This document shows, piece after piece, positions 42,359-50,167 of a stretch of DNA of 64,000 nt. The DNA is taken from the NCBI GenBank assembly GCA_021731045.1, contig JAKFYE010000016.1:32259-96258 (forward strand). Reading direction: 5' to 3'. The notes beneath the pieces are model-generated. The model saw only the letters and a program-made list of their open reading frames with translations, ran no database searches and was not told where the DNA came from. The first letter of the stretch is position 1, and every line of letters starts with the position of its first letter. This stretch comes from Bdellovibrionales bacterium (lineage in GTDB: Bacteria > Bdellovibrionota > Bdellovibrionia > Bdellovibrionales > JAKFYE01). A program made the translations under genes and the position numbers.

Positions 42359-43123
42359 TTATAACCCGGTAGCTTTTCGTCGAGCACGAGCTGCGTCAGC
42401 CGAACTTTTGAATTTATTTTTGCGTTCGACCGCTTTATTAGTCCGAGCCTCCGCTTTACTTTTACGAGCGGCAAATGCGGCCAGAACTTTTTGCGTTTTT
42501 TCTTGCTCAATTTTTGCCCACTCGGCAAATTTATCCGCTACCTTTTCAGCCTTTTTGGCTTGGGCTTCTGCCACTGTCACCGCTGCGGCTTCTTTCTTTA
42601 TTTCTTTTTTCAATTGTGCAATTTCATTTTCGCTTTCAGCTTTAGCTTTAACCGCATCTTTTTTACGATTCACAGCTTCCGTATGTCGTGTACGTACTGA
42701 TTCAAGATTTTGTTTAGCATCATCTCTTTTGGCTTCAGACTCTTGAGTTTTCGCAGTGATGTCTTCGCTTTGCTTGTTTAATTTTAAAATTTCTTTTTCA
42801 AGTTTGGCGATTTCTGCGTTGGATTTAGCTTTTGAAGCATCCGCGGCCTTACGTTTTCGTACTTCTCTTTCGATGGTGGCTTTTACATCCCGTTCTGTTC
42901 GGTTCTTCTTTCTTTCAATTTCTGATAGCTTGGCCTTAGTTTCTTTATCGCTACGGGCCGCTTCTTCACTTTCTTTTATAGACTGGTCTTTTTCACTTTC
43001 TAATTCTGTGAGCTGATCCTGAGTGGCCTCAATTTCGAAGTCTTGGTCATCTTGCGCCAACACGACAGACGGTCTTATAAAGACTAGGGCAAGTATTAAC
43101 AGGGTAGCGTAGGACTTTAACAT
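42359..43123 (-). CDS. Secreted coiled-coil protein
   Basis: A 254 aa protein with a Sec signal peptide (LLILALVFIRPSVVLAQ) and an almost continuous coiled coil from about residue 30 to 250, very rich in Lys, Glu and Ala (EREVRKRKAADASKAKSNAE). It ends in a basic tail (KAEARTNKAVERKNKFKSS). Such periplasmic coiled-coil proteins often act as structural or scaffolding proteins; no specific family is recognised. It stands alone downstream of nothing obvious and is divergent from ung. Confidence 0.82.
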   Translation of the reverse strand: MLKSYATLLILALVFIRPSVVLAQDDQDFEIEATQDQLTELESEKDQSIKESEEAARSDKETKAKLSEIERKKNRTERDVKATIEREVRKRKAADASKAKSNAEIAKLEKEILKLNKQSEDITAKTQESEAKRDDAKQNLESVRTRHTEAVNRKKDAVKAKAESENEIAQLKKEIKKEAAAVTVAEAQAKKAEKVADKFAEWAKIEQEKTQKVLAAFAARKSKAEARTNKAVERKNKFKSSADAARARRKATGL

Positions 43124-43218
43124 AAAGATCTCCTTAGATGCGCCTCATGTATTGAATATTACTTGAATTTTTTTGAAGAACCAATAAAATTTCACCACTT
43201 GAACTCATTAGGACTTGA

Positions 43219-43956
43219 ATGGAACACGTAAGTACTGAAAAACCAAATTCTCCCTCGCAAAGCCAAGACATTGGTCGTGCCATTACTTTAGAAGAATCTT
43301 GGAAGTCACGACTTCTCGAAGAATTCCAAAAACCTTACATGCAAAAGTTAAAAGCATTTTTAAAGTCAGAAAAGAAAAAGGGGAAAATTATTTATCCACC
43401 TGGCCCTGAAATGTTCACGGCTTTAAATACGACAAAATTTGAAGACGTAAAAGTTGTGATTTTAGGCCAAGATCCCTATCACGGACCTGCTCAAGCACAT
43501 GGATTATCTTTTTCGGTTAAAGATGGTGTCGATCTCCCACCTTCTTTAAAAAATATTTTTAAGGAGCTTGAGTCTGATACAGGATACAAAGCTCCCGAAT
43601 CGGGCAATTTGATCAAATGGGCCGAGAATGGTGTTTTGTTACTCAATGCTTCTCTTTCAGTTGAAAAATCAAAACCAATGTCTCACCAAAACATTGGTTG
43701 GGAAACCTTCACCGATAAAATTATTCATTTACTTAATGATGAGCGAAAACACATAGTATTTATCTTATGGGGTAGTTTTGCTCAAAAGAAGGCGCAGTTC
43801 GTAGACAAGAAAAAACATTTTGTGATCTCATCTCCCCACCCTTCTCCCCTTTCATCTCATCGCGGTTTTTTTGGTAGTCGACCTTTTACAAAAGCAAATT
43901 CGTATTTAAAATCTCACAACATGCCGACTGTAGACTGGAGTTTAAAATCCTATTAG
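43219..43956 (+). CDS. ung: Uracil-DNA glycosylase
   Basis: Family 1 glycosylase of 245 aa that removes uracil from DNA. The catalytic GQDPYHGPAQAHGLSFSV with the Asp is present, followed by LLLNASLSVEKSKPMSHQN and the final HPSPLSSHRGFFGSRPF with the catalytic His. The N-terminal 45 residues form a polar extension beyond E. coli Ung. AGGACTTGA precedes the ATG. It is transcribed alone. Confidence 0.97.
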   Translation: MEHVSTEKPNSPSQSQDIGRAITLEESWKSRLLEEFQKPYMQKLKAFLKSEKKKGKIIYPPGPEMFTALNTTKFEDVKVVILGQDPYHGPAQAHGLSFSVKDGVDLPPSLKNIFKELESDTGYKAPESGNLIKWAENGVLLLNASLSVEKSKPMSHQNIGWETFTDKIIHLLNDERKHIVFILWGSFAQKKAQFVDKKKHFVISSPHPSPLSSHRGFFGSRPFTKANSYLKSHNMPTVDWSLKSY

Positions 43957-43998
43957 TGCACTTGAGCATTTATTAAAAAATTCTTGAGCAAGGATCAA

Positions 43999-44334
43999 TC
44001 AATGAATATAGGTCTTATCAATATTCGCCATCTTCGTAGGCATTTCGCTCTCGTCCTGCTCACTTGCAATGCGATGAATTTCTCCAAGTTGTTTCACTAA
44101 GTTTTCTTTTGCTTGATTTAAACACTCATAAATATCTACAGATTCCTCGAGCGCCGAAATCTCGCCATAGGGTGTTTCAATTTTTATAGCTGTTTCCACC
44201 ATTTTTTTATCACTATTATCTATAGAAATTGAAATTGCAGATCCCTCAGGTAAAAGGACTTCTAAATCCGCCAGTTGTTGGTATATATAGGCACGAATCT
44301 CGGGATTCACATTTTGCAATGATGTGTAATTCAT
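43999..44334 (-). CDS. HPF/RaiA-like protein (S30AE fold, divergent)
   Basis: A 111 aa protein whose middle resembles ribosome hibernation factors: ETPYGEISALEESVDIYECL followed by LNQAKENLVKQLGEIHR matches the beta strand and final helix of the S30AE fold. HPF and RaiA bind the decoding centre of 30S subunits and promote 100S or inactive ribosomes. The N-terminal third is atypical and acidic, so the call is tentative. A strong AAGGAGGGAGTT site precedes the ATG. It stands alone. Confidence 0.68.
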   Translation of the reverse strand: MNYTSLQNVNPEIRAYIYQQLADLEVLLPEGSAISISIDNSDKKMVETAIKIETPYGEISALEESVDIYECLNQAKENLVKQLGEIHRIASEQDESEMPTKMANIDKTYIH

Positions 44335-44597
44335 AACTCCCTCCTTAATGAGAGGTTAAATCTCAATTTGGGGACAAATCACAAGCTGTCAATCCTGTGG
44401 GGAGTCAGTGTTTGATTTAAGCATGAAGTGGCTTCAACTACCCTTTTAGTATAACTCGTAAGTAGCTTCAAAACGCATAATTCGTATTTTTGGCTTATAA
44501 CAGTACATAATAGCGTTTCAAAAGAGAACACTCTTTCAAAAATGTCTCATTATAAAACGTTAAATTTCGAATAAAAATAGGGGTTTTATAAGGGTAT

Positions 44598-45503
44598 TTA
44601 ATGGTCGTTTACAATATCATCAAGGGCCGATTTAAGGTCTTCAAACTGAAACTGAAAGTCAAACTTTTGGATTTTTTTGCTCGATACTTTTTGACTTAAA
44701 AGCACCAAATCCGACATTTCTCCTAATACTATTTTAAGTGCAAAATTCGGTACCGGTACAATCGCGGGACGGTTTAAAATTTTAGCTAAAGTCTTAGTAA
44801 ACTCTGCGTTTTGTACTGGCTTCGGAGCCACGCCATTCACAACCCCTACTATTTCTTTATTCTCGATAGCTTTAACAAATATTTGCACGAGATCATTAAT
44901 ATGAATCCAACTCATCCATTGACGGCCATTTCCTAAAACTCCACCAGCTCCCATGCGAAAAACTGGAATCATCTGCTTCAATGCGCCCTCTTTACCCAAA
45001 ACCATACCAATACGAATCACGACTTTCCGAATCGTATCTGGTCCTTTAAAAACGCTCTTTTCCCAGCGACGACTCACATCAGCAAGAAATCCGTCTCCGA
45101 CGGGACTTGATTCCTCTACTTCGTTGTTTCCGGAATCACCATAAAAACCGATCGCGCCAGCACTGACAAACGTATGCACATTTTGAATTTTGCTAATGGC
45201 CGACCAGAGAGTTTCAGAGGACATGAGACGAGAACTCAAAATATCTTCTTTTGTTTTGTCACTCCACCTGTGGGCCACTGATGCTCCCGCTAAATTTACA
45301 ACGACTTCGACATTTTCTAGCGCGGCGAGGGGTATCTTATTTTGTTCTGGATTCCATTCATAAATACGACACGGAAAGGGAAGCTGAGGTGACAAACCTT
45401 TTGCCGAACGAGAGACAATGTTGATCTCATGACCACGGCGAAATAATTCTTTACCAAGGTTTTTTCCTATAAACCCGGTAGCACCCGTCATCAATATTTT
45501 CAT
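44598..45503 (-). CDS. TIGR01777 family NAD-dependent epimerase (YfcH-like)
   Basis: Extended-SDR Rossmann protein of about 301 aa. It starts MKILMTGATGFIGKNLGKEL with the cofactor loop, then NLAGASVAHRWSDKTKEDIL, the diagnostic SAGAIGFYGDSG stretch, and GNGRQWMSWIHINDL near residue 205. The C-terminal DUF1731 part is short. Related to E. coli YfcH, of unknown function. The start at 45503 follows GAGGTAAAG; a longer start upstream is less likely. It is divergent from cinA across a palindromic sequence. Confidence 0.9.
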   Translation of the reverse strand: MKILMTGATGFIGKNLGKELFRRGHEINIVSRSAKGLSPQLPFPCRIYEWNPEQNKIPLAALENVEVVVNLAGASVAHRWSDKTKEDILSSRLMSSETLWSAISKIQNVHTFVSAGAIGFYGDSGNNEVEESSPVGDGFLADVSRRWEKSVFKGPDTIRKVVIRIGMVLGKEGALKQMIPVFRMGAGGVLGNGRQWMSWIHINDLVQIFVKAIENKEIVGVVNGVAPKPVQNAEFTKTLAKILNRPAIVPVPNFALKIVLGEMSDLVLLSQKVSSKKIQKFDFQFQFEDLKSALDDIVNDH

Positions 45504-45543
45504 CTTTACCTCAATCTGCTTTATCGCATACAACCTAGAAGCT

Positions 45544-45571
45544 ATCTCATAAATAGTCTATTTATAAGATG
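45544..45571. promoter_or_regulatory. 28 bp palindrome between divergent genes (copy 1)
   Basis: ATCTCATAAATAG-T-CTATTTATAAGAT, a near-perfect 27 bp dyad. The first 20 bp recur exactly at 47411. It lies in the short region between the TIGR01777 gene and cinA. Confidence 0.55.
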
Positions 45572-45639
45572 GATTCGAACAGAAGCTCAAAGAATGTGCA
45601 GACTATGAGTCTAAATAAATATATGAAGCAGGAATTAGT

Positions 45640-46770
45640 ATGAATGCAGCAATTTTGGCTATTGGGACAGAGGTCACTTCGGGACAAATTAAAAACTCCC
45701 ATGCCTCGTGGATTTCAACTCAAATTGATGATTTTGGAGTCATACCTAGCCATCATGTTGCGGTACCCGATGATCACGAATTAATTTTGGAATCATTGGA
45801 CTACGTTACCAACAACTGTGAATTTATTTTTGTGACAGGGGGACTCGGGCCAACGCGCGATGACTTTACTCGCAACGTAATTGCAGATTGGCTAGATTGC
45901 GAACTTGAATTTCACGATGAGATCTGGACCGAACTTCAACTCCGTTTAAGCGAGCGAAATGTCAACATCTCACCGAGCCATAAAAACCAATGTTACTTTC
46001 CTGAGCGAGCGAAAATTCTGCATAATTCAGTTGGCACTGCTCATGGTTTTTATGTTGAGAGCTCTGGAAGACATATTTGGGTTTTACCTGGTCCAGTCGC
46101 AGAGTTACGAGCCATTTGGAAAGATCATGTGGCTCCTAAACTGTCTGCCCTTACAAACGGCAAGAAATTTATTGTAAAAAAATGGCGTTGCGTGGGAATG
46201 CCCGAATCCGAACTCGCAGATTTAACAGAAAACGTGTTAGAGGGAAGCGAGCTCCTGACGGGTTATCGATTGGATTCTCCCTATGTCGAAGTCAAGGTTT
46301 GGGTTCCCCTTTCAACAAAGGCCGATATTGAAAAGAAATGGCTCGAAAAATTAGATAAAACGCTCAGCACTTGGACCATTTCGCGAGATGAAGAAGACAT
46401 CGCAAAAACTTTTTTAAACCTCACATTAAAACACGCTCCCCTCACCTTAATTGACGATGTGACACAAGGCTTAGCCTCCGAAAGACTTATGCTTTTAGTG
46501 CGGGAAGATAATTTTGGATTTGAAATGAAATCTCTCAGTTCGACTGTTTCGGATTTAAAAGGAATTTCTTTTGATGGTCACGCCTGTACTTTGAAAATAT
46601 CCGCAGGCGATGATGCTAGATCGTGGAGTGTGGAGTTAAAAACTCCTCATTTAAATCAAAGTGCCTATTTAAAATTCGAATCTAAAACCAAAACAAATCC
46701 TGACCGACTCGGCAGAGTAAAAACTGAACTCAGCCTTAAACAAGCAGTTCAGTGGTTAAGCACTAAATAA
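45640..46770 (+). CDS. cinA: CinA-family protein, molybdopterin-binding-like domain
   Basis: A 376 aa protein with the N-terminal CinA (MoaB/MogA-like) fold: AAILAIGTEVTSGQIKNSHA, FIFVTGGLGPTRDDFTRN and WVLPGPVAELRAIW are diagnostic. In known CinA proteins this domain is an ADP-ribose pyrophosphatase; the C-terminal nicotinamide-mononucleotide deamidase domain is not clearly present, and residues beyond about 260 are divergent. AGGAATTAGT precedes the ATG. It converges with pdxH, with 3 bp between stops. Confidence 0.88.
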   Translation: MNAAILAIGTEVTSGQIKNSHASWISTQIDDFGVIPSHHVAVPDDHELILESLDYVTNNCEFIFVTGGLGPTRDDFTRNVIADWLDCELEFHDEIWTELQLRLSERNVNISPSHKNQCYFPERAKILHNSVGTAHGFYVESSGRHIWVLPGPVAELRAIWKDHVAPKLSALTNGKKFIVKKWRCVGMPESELADLTENVLEGSELLTGYRLDSPYVEVKVWVPLSTKADIEKKWLEKLDKTLSTWTISRDEEDIAKTFLNLTLKHAPLTLIDDVTQGLASERLMLLVREDNFGFEMKSLSSTVSDLKGISFDGHACTLKISAGDDARSWSVELKTPHLNQSAYLKFESKTKTNPDRLGRVKTELSLKQAVQWLSTK

Positions 46771-46773
46771 CCT

Positions 46774-47379
46774 TTAAGGTGCCAATCTAGAAATTGTCCA
46801 TGCTTCAGAGTTTTTTTCGTATAAGAAGCGATCATGAAGCCGATTTTCTCGACCAACCCAAAATTCAAAACTGACAGGCGCGATACGAAATCCGCCCCAA
46901 TGAGGAGGTCGCGGAACGTGGCCTTCTGGATATTTCTTTTTAAAAAATTCAAACTGTTTAACGAGAAATTCGCGATCTTGAATTTTTTTACTTTGTGCCG
47001 AGGCCCAAGCTCCAATTTGACTAAGATACTCTCGCGTTAAAAAATAATCATCCGACTCAGCTGACGAAATTTTTTCTACTTTCCCCAAGATTCGAATTTG
47101 ACGTGCTAAAGAATCCCAGTAAAACAGAGATTGCATCCATTTATTCTCTTCTAAATTTTGACCCTTATGGCTTTCGTAATTAGTGAAAAAAACAAACCCA
47201 TTTTTGTCGTAGGATTTCAAAAGAACCGTCCGAACAGAGGGCTTTCCCTCTTTACTTGCAGTTGCCACAATCATTGCCGAAGGTTCTTTAGGTTGAGTGG
47301 CAGAATATTCCGCGTACCAATCTTCAAAAAGTTTAAACGGATCGGCTGGGAGGGATTTTTTATTTAAAATTAAATCCAT
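46774..47379 (-). CDS. pdxH: Pyridoxamine 5'-phosphate oxidase
   Basis: FMN-dependent oxidase of 201 aa making pyridoxal phosphate. The split-barrel pattern is complete: PSVRTVLLKSYDKNGFVFFT, the FMN-binding SHKGQNLEENKW, and at the C-terminus RPPHWGGFRIAPVSFEFWVG and RLHDRFLYEK. GAGGTGTAAGAA precedes the ATG. It is near a copy of a palindromic operator-like sequence and convergent with cinA. Confidence 0.96.
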   Translation of the reverse strand: MDLILNKKSLPADPFKLFEDWYAEYSATQPKEPSAMIVATASKEGKPSVRTVLLKSYDKNGFVFFTNYESHKGQNLEENKWMQSLFYWDSLARQIRILGKVEKISSAESDDYFLTREYLSQIGAWASAQSKKIQDREFLVKQFEFFKKKYPEGHVPRPPHWGGFRIAPVSFEFWVGRENRLHDRFLYEKNSEAWTISRLAP

Positions 47380-47410
47380 TTCTTACACCTCTCTCGGGAA
47401 GCTAAAAGCC

Positions 47411-47437
47411 ATCTCATAAATAGTCTATTTCTTAGGT
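47411..47437. promoter_or_regulatory. Copy 2 of the palindromic sequence, upstream of pdxH
   Basis: ATCTCATAAATAGTCTATTT is identical to 45544-45563; the right half (CTTAGGTAGG) is imperfect. It lies about 32-58 bp upstream of the pdxH start, in a plausible promoter position. Confidence 0.5.
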
Positions 47438-47463
47438 AGGTTCAAATCTAATTATCTACAGGG

Positions 47464-47994
47464 TCATTTGCGATGAGCCTCTAACTGACGTACATATTCG
47501 AACATGACCACCGAAGCCGCCACACTCACATTCAAACTTTGCACCTTTCCATATTGAGGAATAGAGACACCGAGCATATTCGGGAACTCTTCTCGTTTAA
47601 AACTTAAGCCGTATTCCTCATGACCAAAAATAAATGCTGCTTTTTGTGGAAGCTCGATGTTGAACAATGTTGAAGTTTCATGCGGTTCTAACGTTATAAA
47701 TGTATAACCTTGAGATGCGAGTAAATCGTAAACTTCTTTAAAATTGGAATGAAATTTAGCTGGAACGTGCTTAAAAGATCCTCTTGAGGGGAATACATTA
47801 AAAAAAGGCACATTAATTAAATGCACCTCTCGTGCTCCGAAGGCATCTGCAGAGCGAAAAACTTTTCCTACATTGTAGTCGGGTTTAAGACCATCAAGAA
47901 TCAACACAAAATCGTGCGCTCCTGGTTTTGCAGCATGCTCATTTAAAAATTTGTATTTGAGAAATATTTTTCTTAAAATGCCGTACCGTCGCAT
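47464..47994 (-). CDS. TrmH/SpoU family RNA methyltransferase
   Basis: SPOUT 2'-O-methylase of 176 aa. Motif 1 is DGLKPDYNVGKVFRSADAFG, motif 2 is AAFIFGHEEYGLS and motif 3 is VSIPQYGKVQSLNVSVAASV, all present. A short basic N-terminal segment (RRYGILRKIFLKYK) precedes the catalytic domain, as in TrmH or RlmB-type proteins. It probably modifies tRNA or rRNA; the position cannot be read. It is 84 bp upstream of pdxH on the same strand. Confidence 0.92.
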   Translation of the reverse strand: MRRYGILRKIFLKYKFLNEHAAKPGAHDFVLILDGLKPDYNVGKVFRSADAFGAREVHLINVPFFNVFPSRGSFKHVPAKFHSNFKEVYDLLASQGYTFITLEPHETSTLFNIELPQKAAFIFGHEEYGLSFKREEFPNMLGVSIPQYGKVQSLNVSVAASVVMFEYVRQLEAHRK

Positions 47995-48054
47995 CCCTAG
48001 GATTTATAACGATCTCTTACATAAAACAAATGGTCTCTTCTGATTTAAAACCAC

Positions 48055-48095
48055 AAAAAAAGGGAGAGGTGCATTTTGTAAGCACCTCTCCCTTT
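48055..48095 (-). terminator. Strong rho-independent terminator of the small peptide gene
   Basis: On the minus strand AAAGGGAGAGGTGC, a 9 base loop, then GCACCTCTCCCTTT and a run of T. The perfect 14 bp stem and the T tract point away from the peptide gene at 48122-48172. Confidence 0.95.
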
Positions 48096-48121
48096 AGGAG
48101 TTACTTTAAAAGTTTACGCTT

Positions 48122-48172
48122 TTATGAAGCGCAAACCTCCATTTTGGTAGCTCTGTTACTATGATATGACAT
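48122..48172 (-). CDS. 16-residue peptide gene with very strong ribosome binding site
   Basis: Reads MSYHSNRATKMEVCAS then stop. AAAGGAGGTGG lies 8 bases before the ATG, an almost perfect anti-16S match, far stronger than most sites in the window. A promoter-like sequence lies upstream at 48212-48241 and a strong terminator begins 27 bp after the stop, so the transcript would carry only this peptide. It contains one Cys, one His, one Met near the end, and no membrane segment or signal. It is too short for family recognition; it could be a leader, a signalling peptide or a RiPP-like precursor. Confidence 0.6.
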   Translation of the reverse strand: MSYHSNRATKMEVCAS

Positions 48173-48211
48173 AAGCACCACCTCCTTTCATGGGCCAATA
48201 GACCCACAAAC

Positions 48212-48241
48212 AGTATATCGAACGTCTTGATCTCCCACCAA
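48212..48241 (-). promoter_or_regulatory. Putative sigma-70 type promoter of the small peptide gene
   Basis: TTGGTG at 48236-48241 and TATACT at 48212-48217 with an 18 bp spacer. The -10 element is near consensus; the -35 matches in TTG. It would start a transcript about 35-45 bases before the ATG, with a small GGGTCTATTGGCCC hairpin in the leader. Confidence 0.45.
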
Positions 48242-48319
48242 TTTATTTTTTAATTTCTAATAGACGCATAAGATGATCTAATTTTTGATGATGATTTTGA
48301 TTATAATGGAGCCGCTACT

Positions 48320-48715
48320 TTGAAAAATATGACTCGACCCCTCTATATTTCTCTTGGTCTCGCATCGTTAGTACTAGGAGTTATCGGTATTTTCTTACCA
48401 TTGCTCCCAACAACGCCATTTATTATTTTAGCTGCTTTTTTCTTTTCGAAAAGCAGCAAAAAACTTCATCGTTGGCTTCGACAGCATTCGGTATTTGGCG
48501 GACCACTTCGTGATTGGGAAAACAACAAAGTTATTAAAACGAAATATAAAATCATCGCGACGGTTATGGTTGCAGCGGGCCTAATCTACCCCATTTTTTT
48601 CCTGAGTCTAGCTACTCATGTAAAAGCTATAGCCGTGGGCAGCGTCTTAATTGTGTTCACTTATTTATGGTCACGTCCCTCCAAATCTTTATCTATTACT
48701 AACCAAAAGAAATAA
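48320..48715 (+). CDS. YbaN/DUF454 family inner membrane protein
   Basis: A 131 aa inner membrane protein with the DUF454 pattern: ISLGLASLVLGVIGIFLPLLP, then TTPFIILAAFFFSKSSKKLH with the conserved Pro-Thr-Thr-Pro turn, HSVFGGPLRDWENNKVI, and two further membrane segments at about residues 75-115. Function is unknown. The start is TTG with GGAG 8 bases upstream; an ATG 9 bases later is possible. It is divergent from the small peptide gene. Confidence 0.9.
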   Translation: MKNMTRPLYISLGLASLVLGVIGIFLPLLPTTPFIILAAFFFSKSSKKLHRWLRQHSVFGGPLRDWENNKVIKTKYKIIATVMVAAGLIYPIFFLSLATHVKAIAVGSVLIVFTYLWSRPSKSLSITNQKK

Positions 48716-48804
48716 TAGTATGCGTTACTGTATTAGACTCAGAATTGACGTCTACTAGAAAAAAAACGAAACGTAAGAGCGTATTTAAGTACTGAAAGGC
48801 GCCC

Positions 48805-49086
48805 ATGAAATACCTTGTAACTATATTTTTGCTTTTGATAAGCTGTACCTCACAACCAGTTGTACCTGAGGCTTCGAACGTGAAGGTGTCACGTGCCAAA
48901 CCATCAAAAGACTGTGAAGATCTAGGACCGGTTGTTGGAACTGTTCAATCTAAAGGTGGCTTTACCGAAGCTGCCGTTGAAAACATGAGACTTGATGCCG
49001 CTCGCAAAGGCGCTAATTACATTCAGATGGAAACCACCTCTGCCTATGGAACTACGACGCAAGGCACAGCCTATCTATGTCGATAG
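48805..49086 (+). CDS. DUF4156-like small lipoprotein
   Basis: A 93 aa lipoprotein: KYLVTIFLLLISC provides a lipobox with the acylated Cys near residue 14. The mature part is short with the pair CEDLGPVVGTVQSK and AARKGANYIQME, matching the DUF4156/RcsF-type fold of small outer-membrane lipoproteins that form disulfides (second Cys in AYLCR). AAAGGCGCCC precedes the ATG. It is the first of several plus-strand genes but has its own spacing to the next. Confidence 0.85.
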   Translation: MKYLVTIFLLLISCTSQPVVPEASNVKVSRAKPSKDCEDLGPVVGTVQSKGGFTEAAVENMRLDAARKGANYIQMETTSAYGTTTQGTAYLCR

Positions 49087-49168
49087 ACTTCACGGTATGA
49101 GTCATCTTGAAATTTGATTGCGCGCCTGAACCCCGCCTCCTATAAAAACCTACTTAACTGGAGGAATT

Positions 49169-50161
49169 ATGTATTCGAAATCGCTTTTGTTTTTCGCTCT
49201 GAGTTTTATGATCATTGGCTGTAAAGAATCCAAAAGAGAACTCTGGATTTATACATCTCTTTATAAAGACACAATTGCCGATATTCAACCTAAGCTCGAA
49301 AAACAGTTTCCTGATATTCAATTTAATTTTTTTCAAGCGGGATCTGAAGAGATTGCCTCTAAAGTTAATGCTGAAATGTTGGCTGGGGGAACAAAAGCTG
49401 ACGTGCTTATATTTTCTGATCGTTTTTGGTTCGAGGACATGGCCCAACAAGGAAAATTTATTAAGTACACTCCTGTTGGATCAGAGCCGATCCCGCAAAC
49501 TTTAAAAGACCCTAACGGTTTCTATGCAAATGCCAGCGTTCCCCTCATGATTTTAACTTACAATTCTGACGCGATTCCTGAAAAATCAGCACCGAAAACA
49601 TTTAAAGAAATGGCAGATCCAAAATGGAAGAATAAATTTAGTACCGGCAGCCCTCTCTCTTCCGGAACAAACTTTACGACCGTGGCTTTTCTGCAAAAAG
49701 CTTACGGATGGGATTATTTTAAATCATTAAGAAAAAACGAAACGATCAGTGAAGGTGGAAATAGCGCCGTTATTCGGCGTGTGCAAACTAAAGAGCGTCC
49801 TATTGGTTGGGTACTTTTAGAAAACGTGCTTCGATTTCAAGATACAGATCCTAAAATGAAAGTCATTTATCCGGCGGACGGCTCGATTATTAATTCCAAT
49901 GTTATGGCCATCGTAAAGAAGGACGGCTCGAGTGAAGACGCACAAAAATTTGCAGATTGGATTTATACAACTGAAGGACAAGACGCCATGGTTCGCTCTT
50001 ATATGTACTCACCACTTCCTGGCTACAAGGCTCCAAAAGGCGCTATGCCATTTGATAAGGTTTTGGCGAATGCTCAAAAGTGGTCACCAGAATTGCTTGC
50101 CGAAATCATGAAAAACCGTGAATCTATAAAAGAAGAATTTACGAAAATCATGTTTCAATAG
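49169..50161 (+). CDS. Iron-type ABC transporter substrate-binding lipoprotein
   Basis: Periplasmic solute-binding protein of 330 aa of the family 1 (FbpA/AfuA) group that delivers ferric iron or related cargo to the permease. A lipoprotein signal ends in MIIGCKES. The ELWIYTSLYKDTI start of the mature fold is typical, as are KADVLIFSDRFWFEDM and PMILTYNSDAIP. The cargo-binding Tyr pair is not obvious by eye, so thiamine, phosphonate or sugar cargo cannot be ruled out. GGAGGAATT precedes the ATG. Confidence 0.85.
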   Translation: MYSKSLLFFALSFMIIGCKESKRELWIYTSLYKDTIADIQPKLEKQFPDIQFNFFQAGSEEIASKVNAEMLAGGTKADVLIFSDRFWFEDMAQQGKFIKYTPVGSEPIPQTLKDPNGFYANASVPLMILTYNSDAIPEKSAPKTFKEMADPKWKNKFSTGSPLSSGTNFTTVAFLQKAYGWDYFKSLRKNETISEGGNSAVIRRVQTKERPIGWVLLENVLRFQDTDPKMKVIYPADGSIINSNVMAIVKKDGSSEDAQKFADWIYTTEGQDAMVRSYMYSPLPGYKAPKGAMPFDKVLANAQKWSPELLAEIMKNRESIKEEFTKIMFQ

Positions 50162-50167
50162 GATTTG

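Noticed and set aside
42348..42746. Long plus-strand frame opposite the secreted coiled-coil protein
   Set aside because: It is the mirror of a low-complexity Lys/Glu/Ala-rich coding region, which leaves open frames on the other strand; no start signal and no recognisable product.
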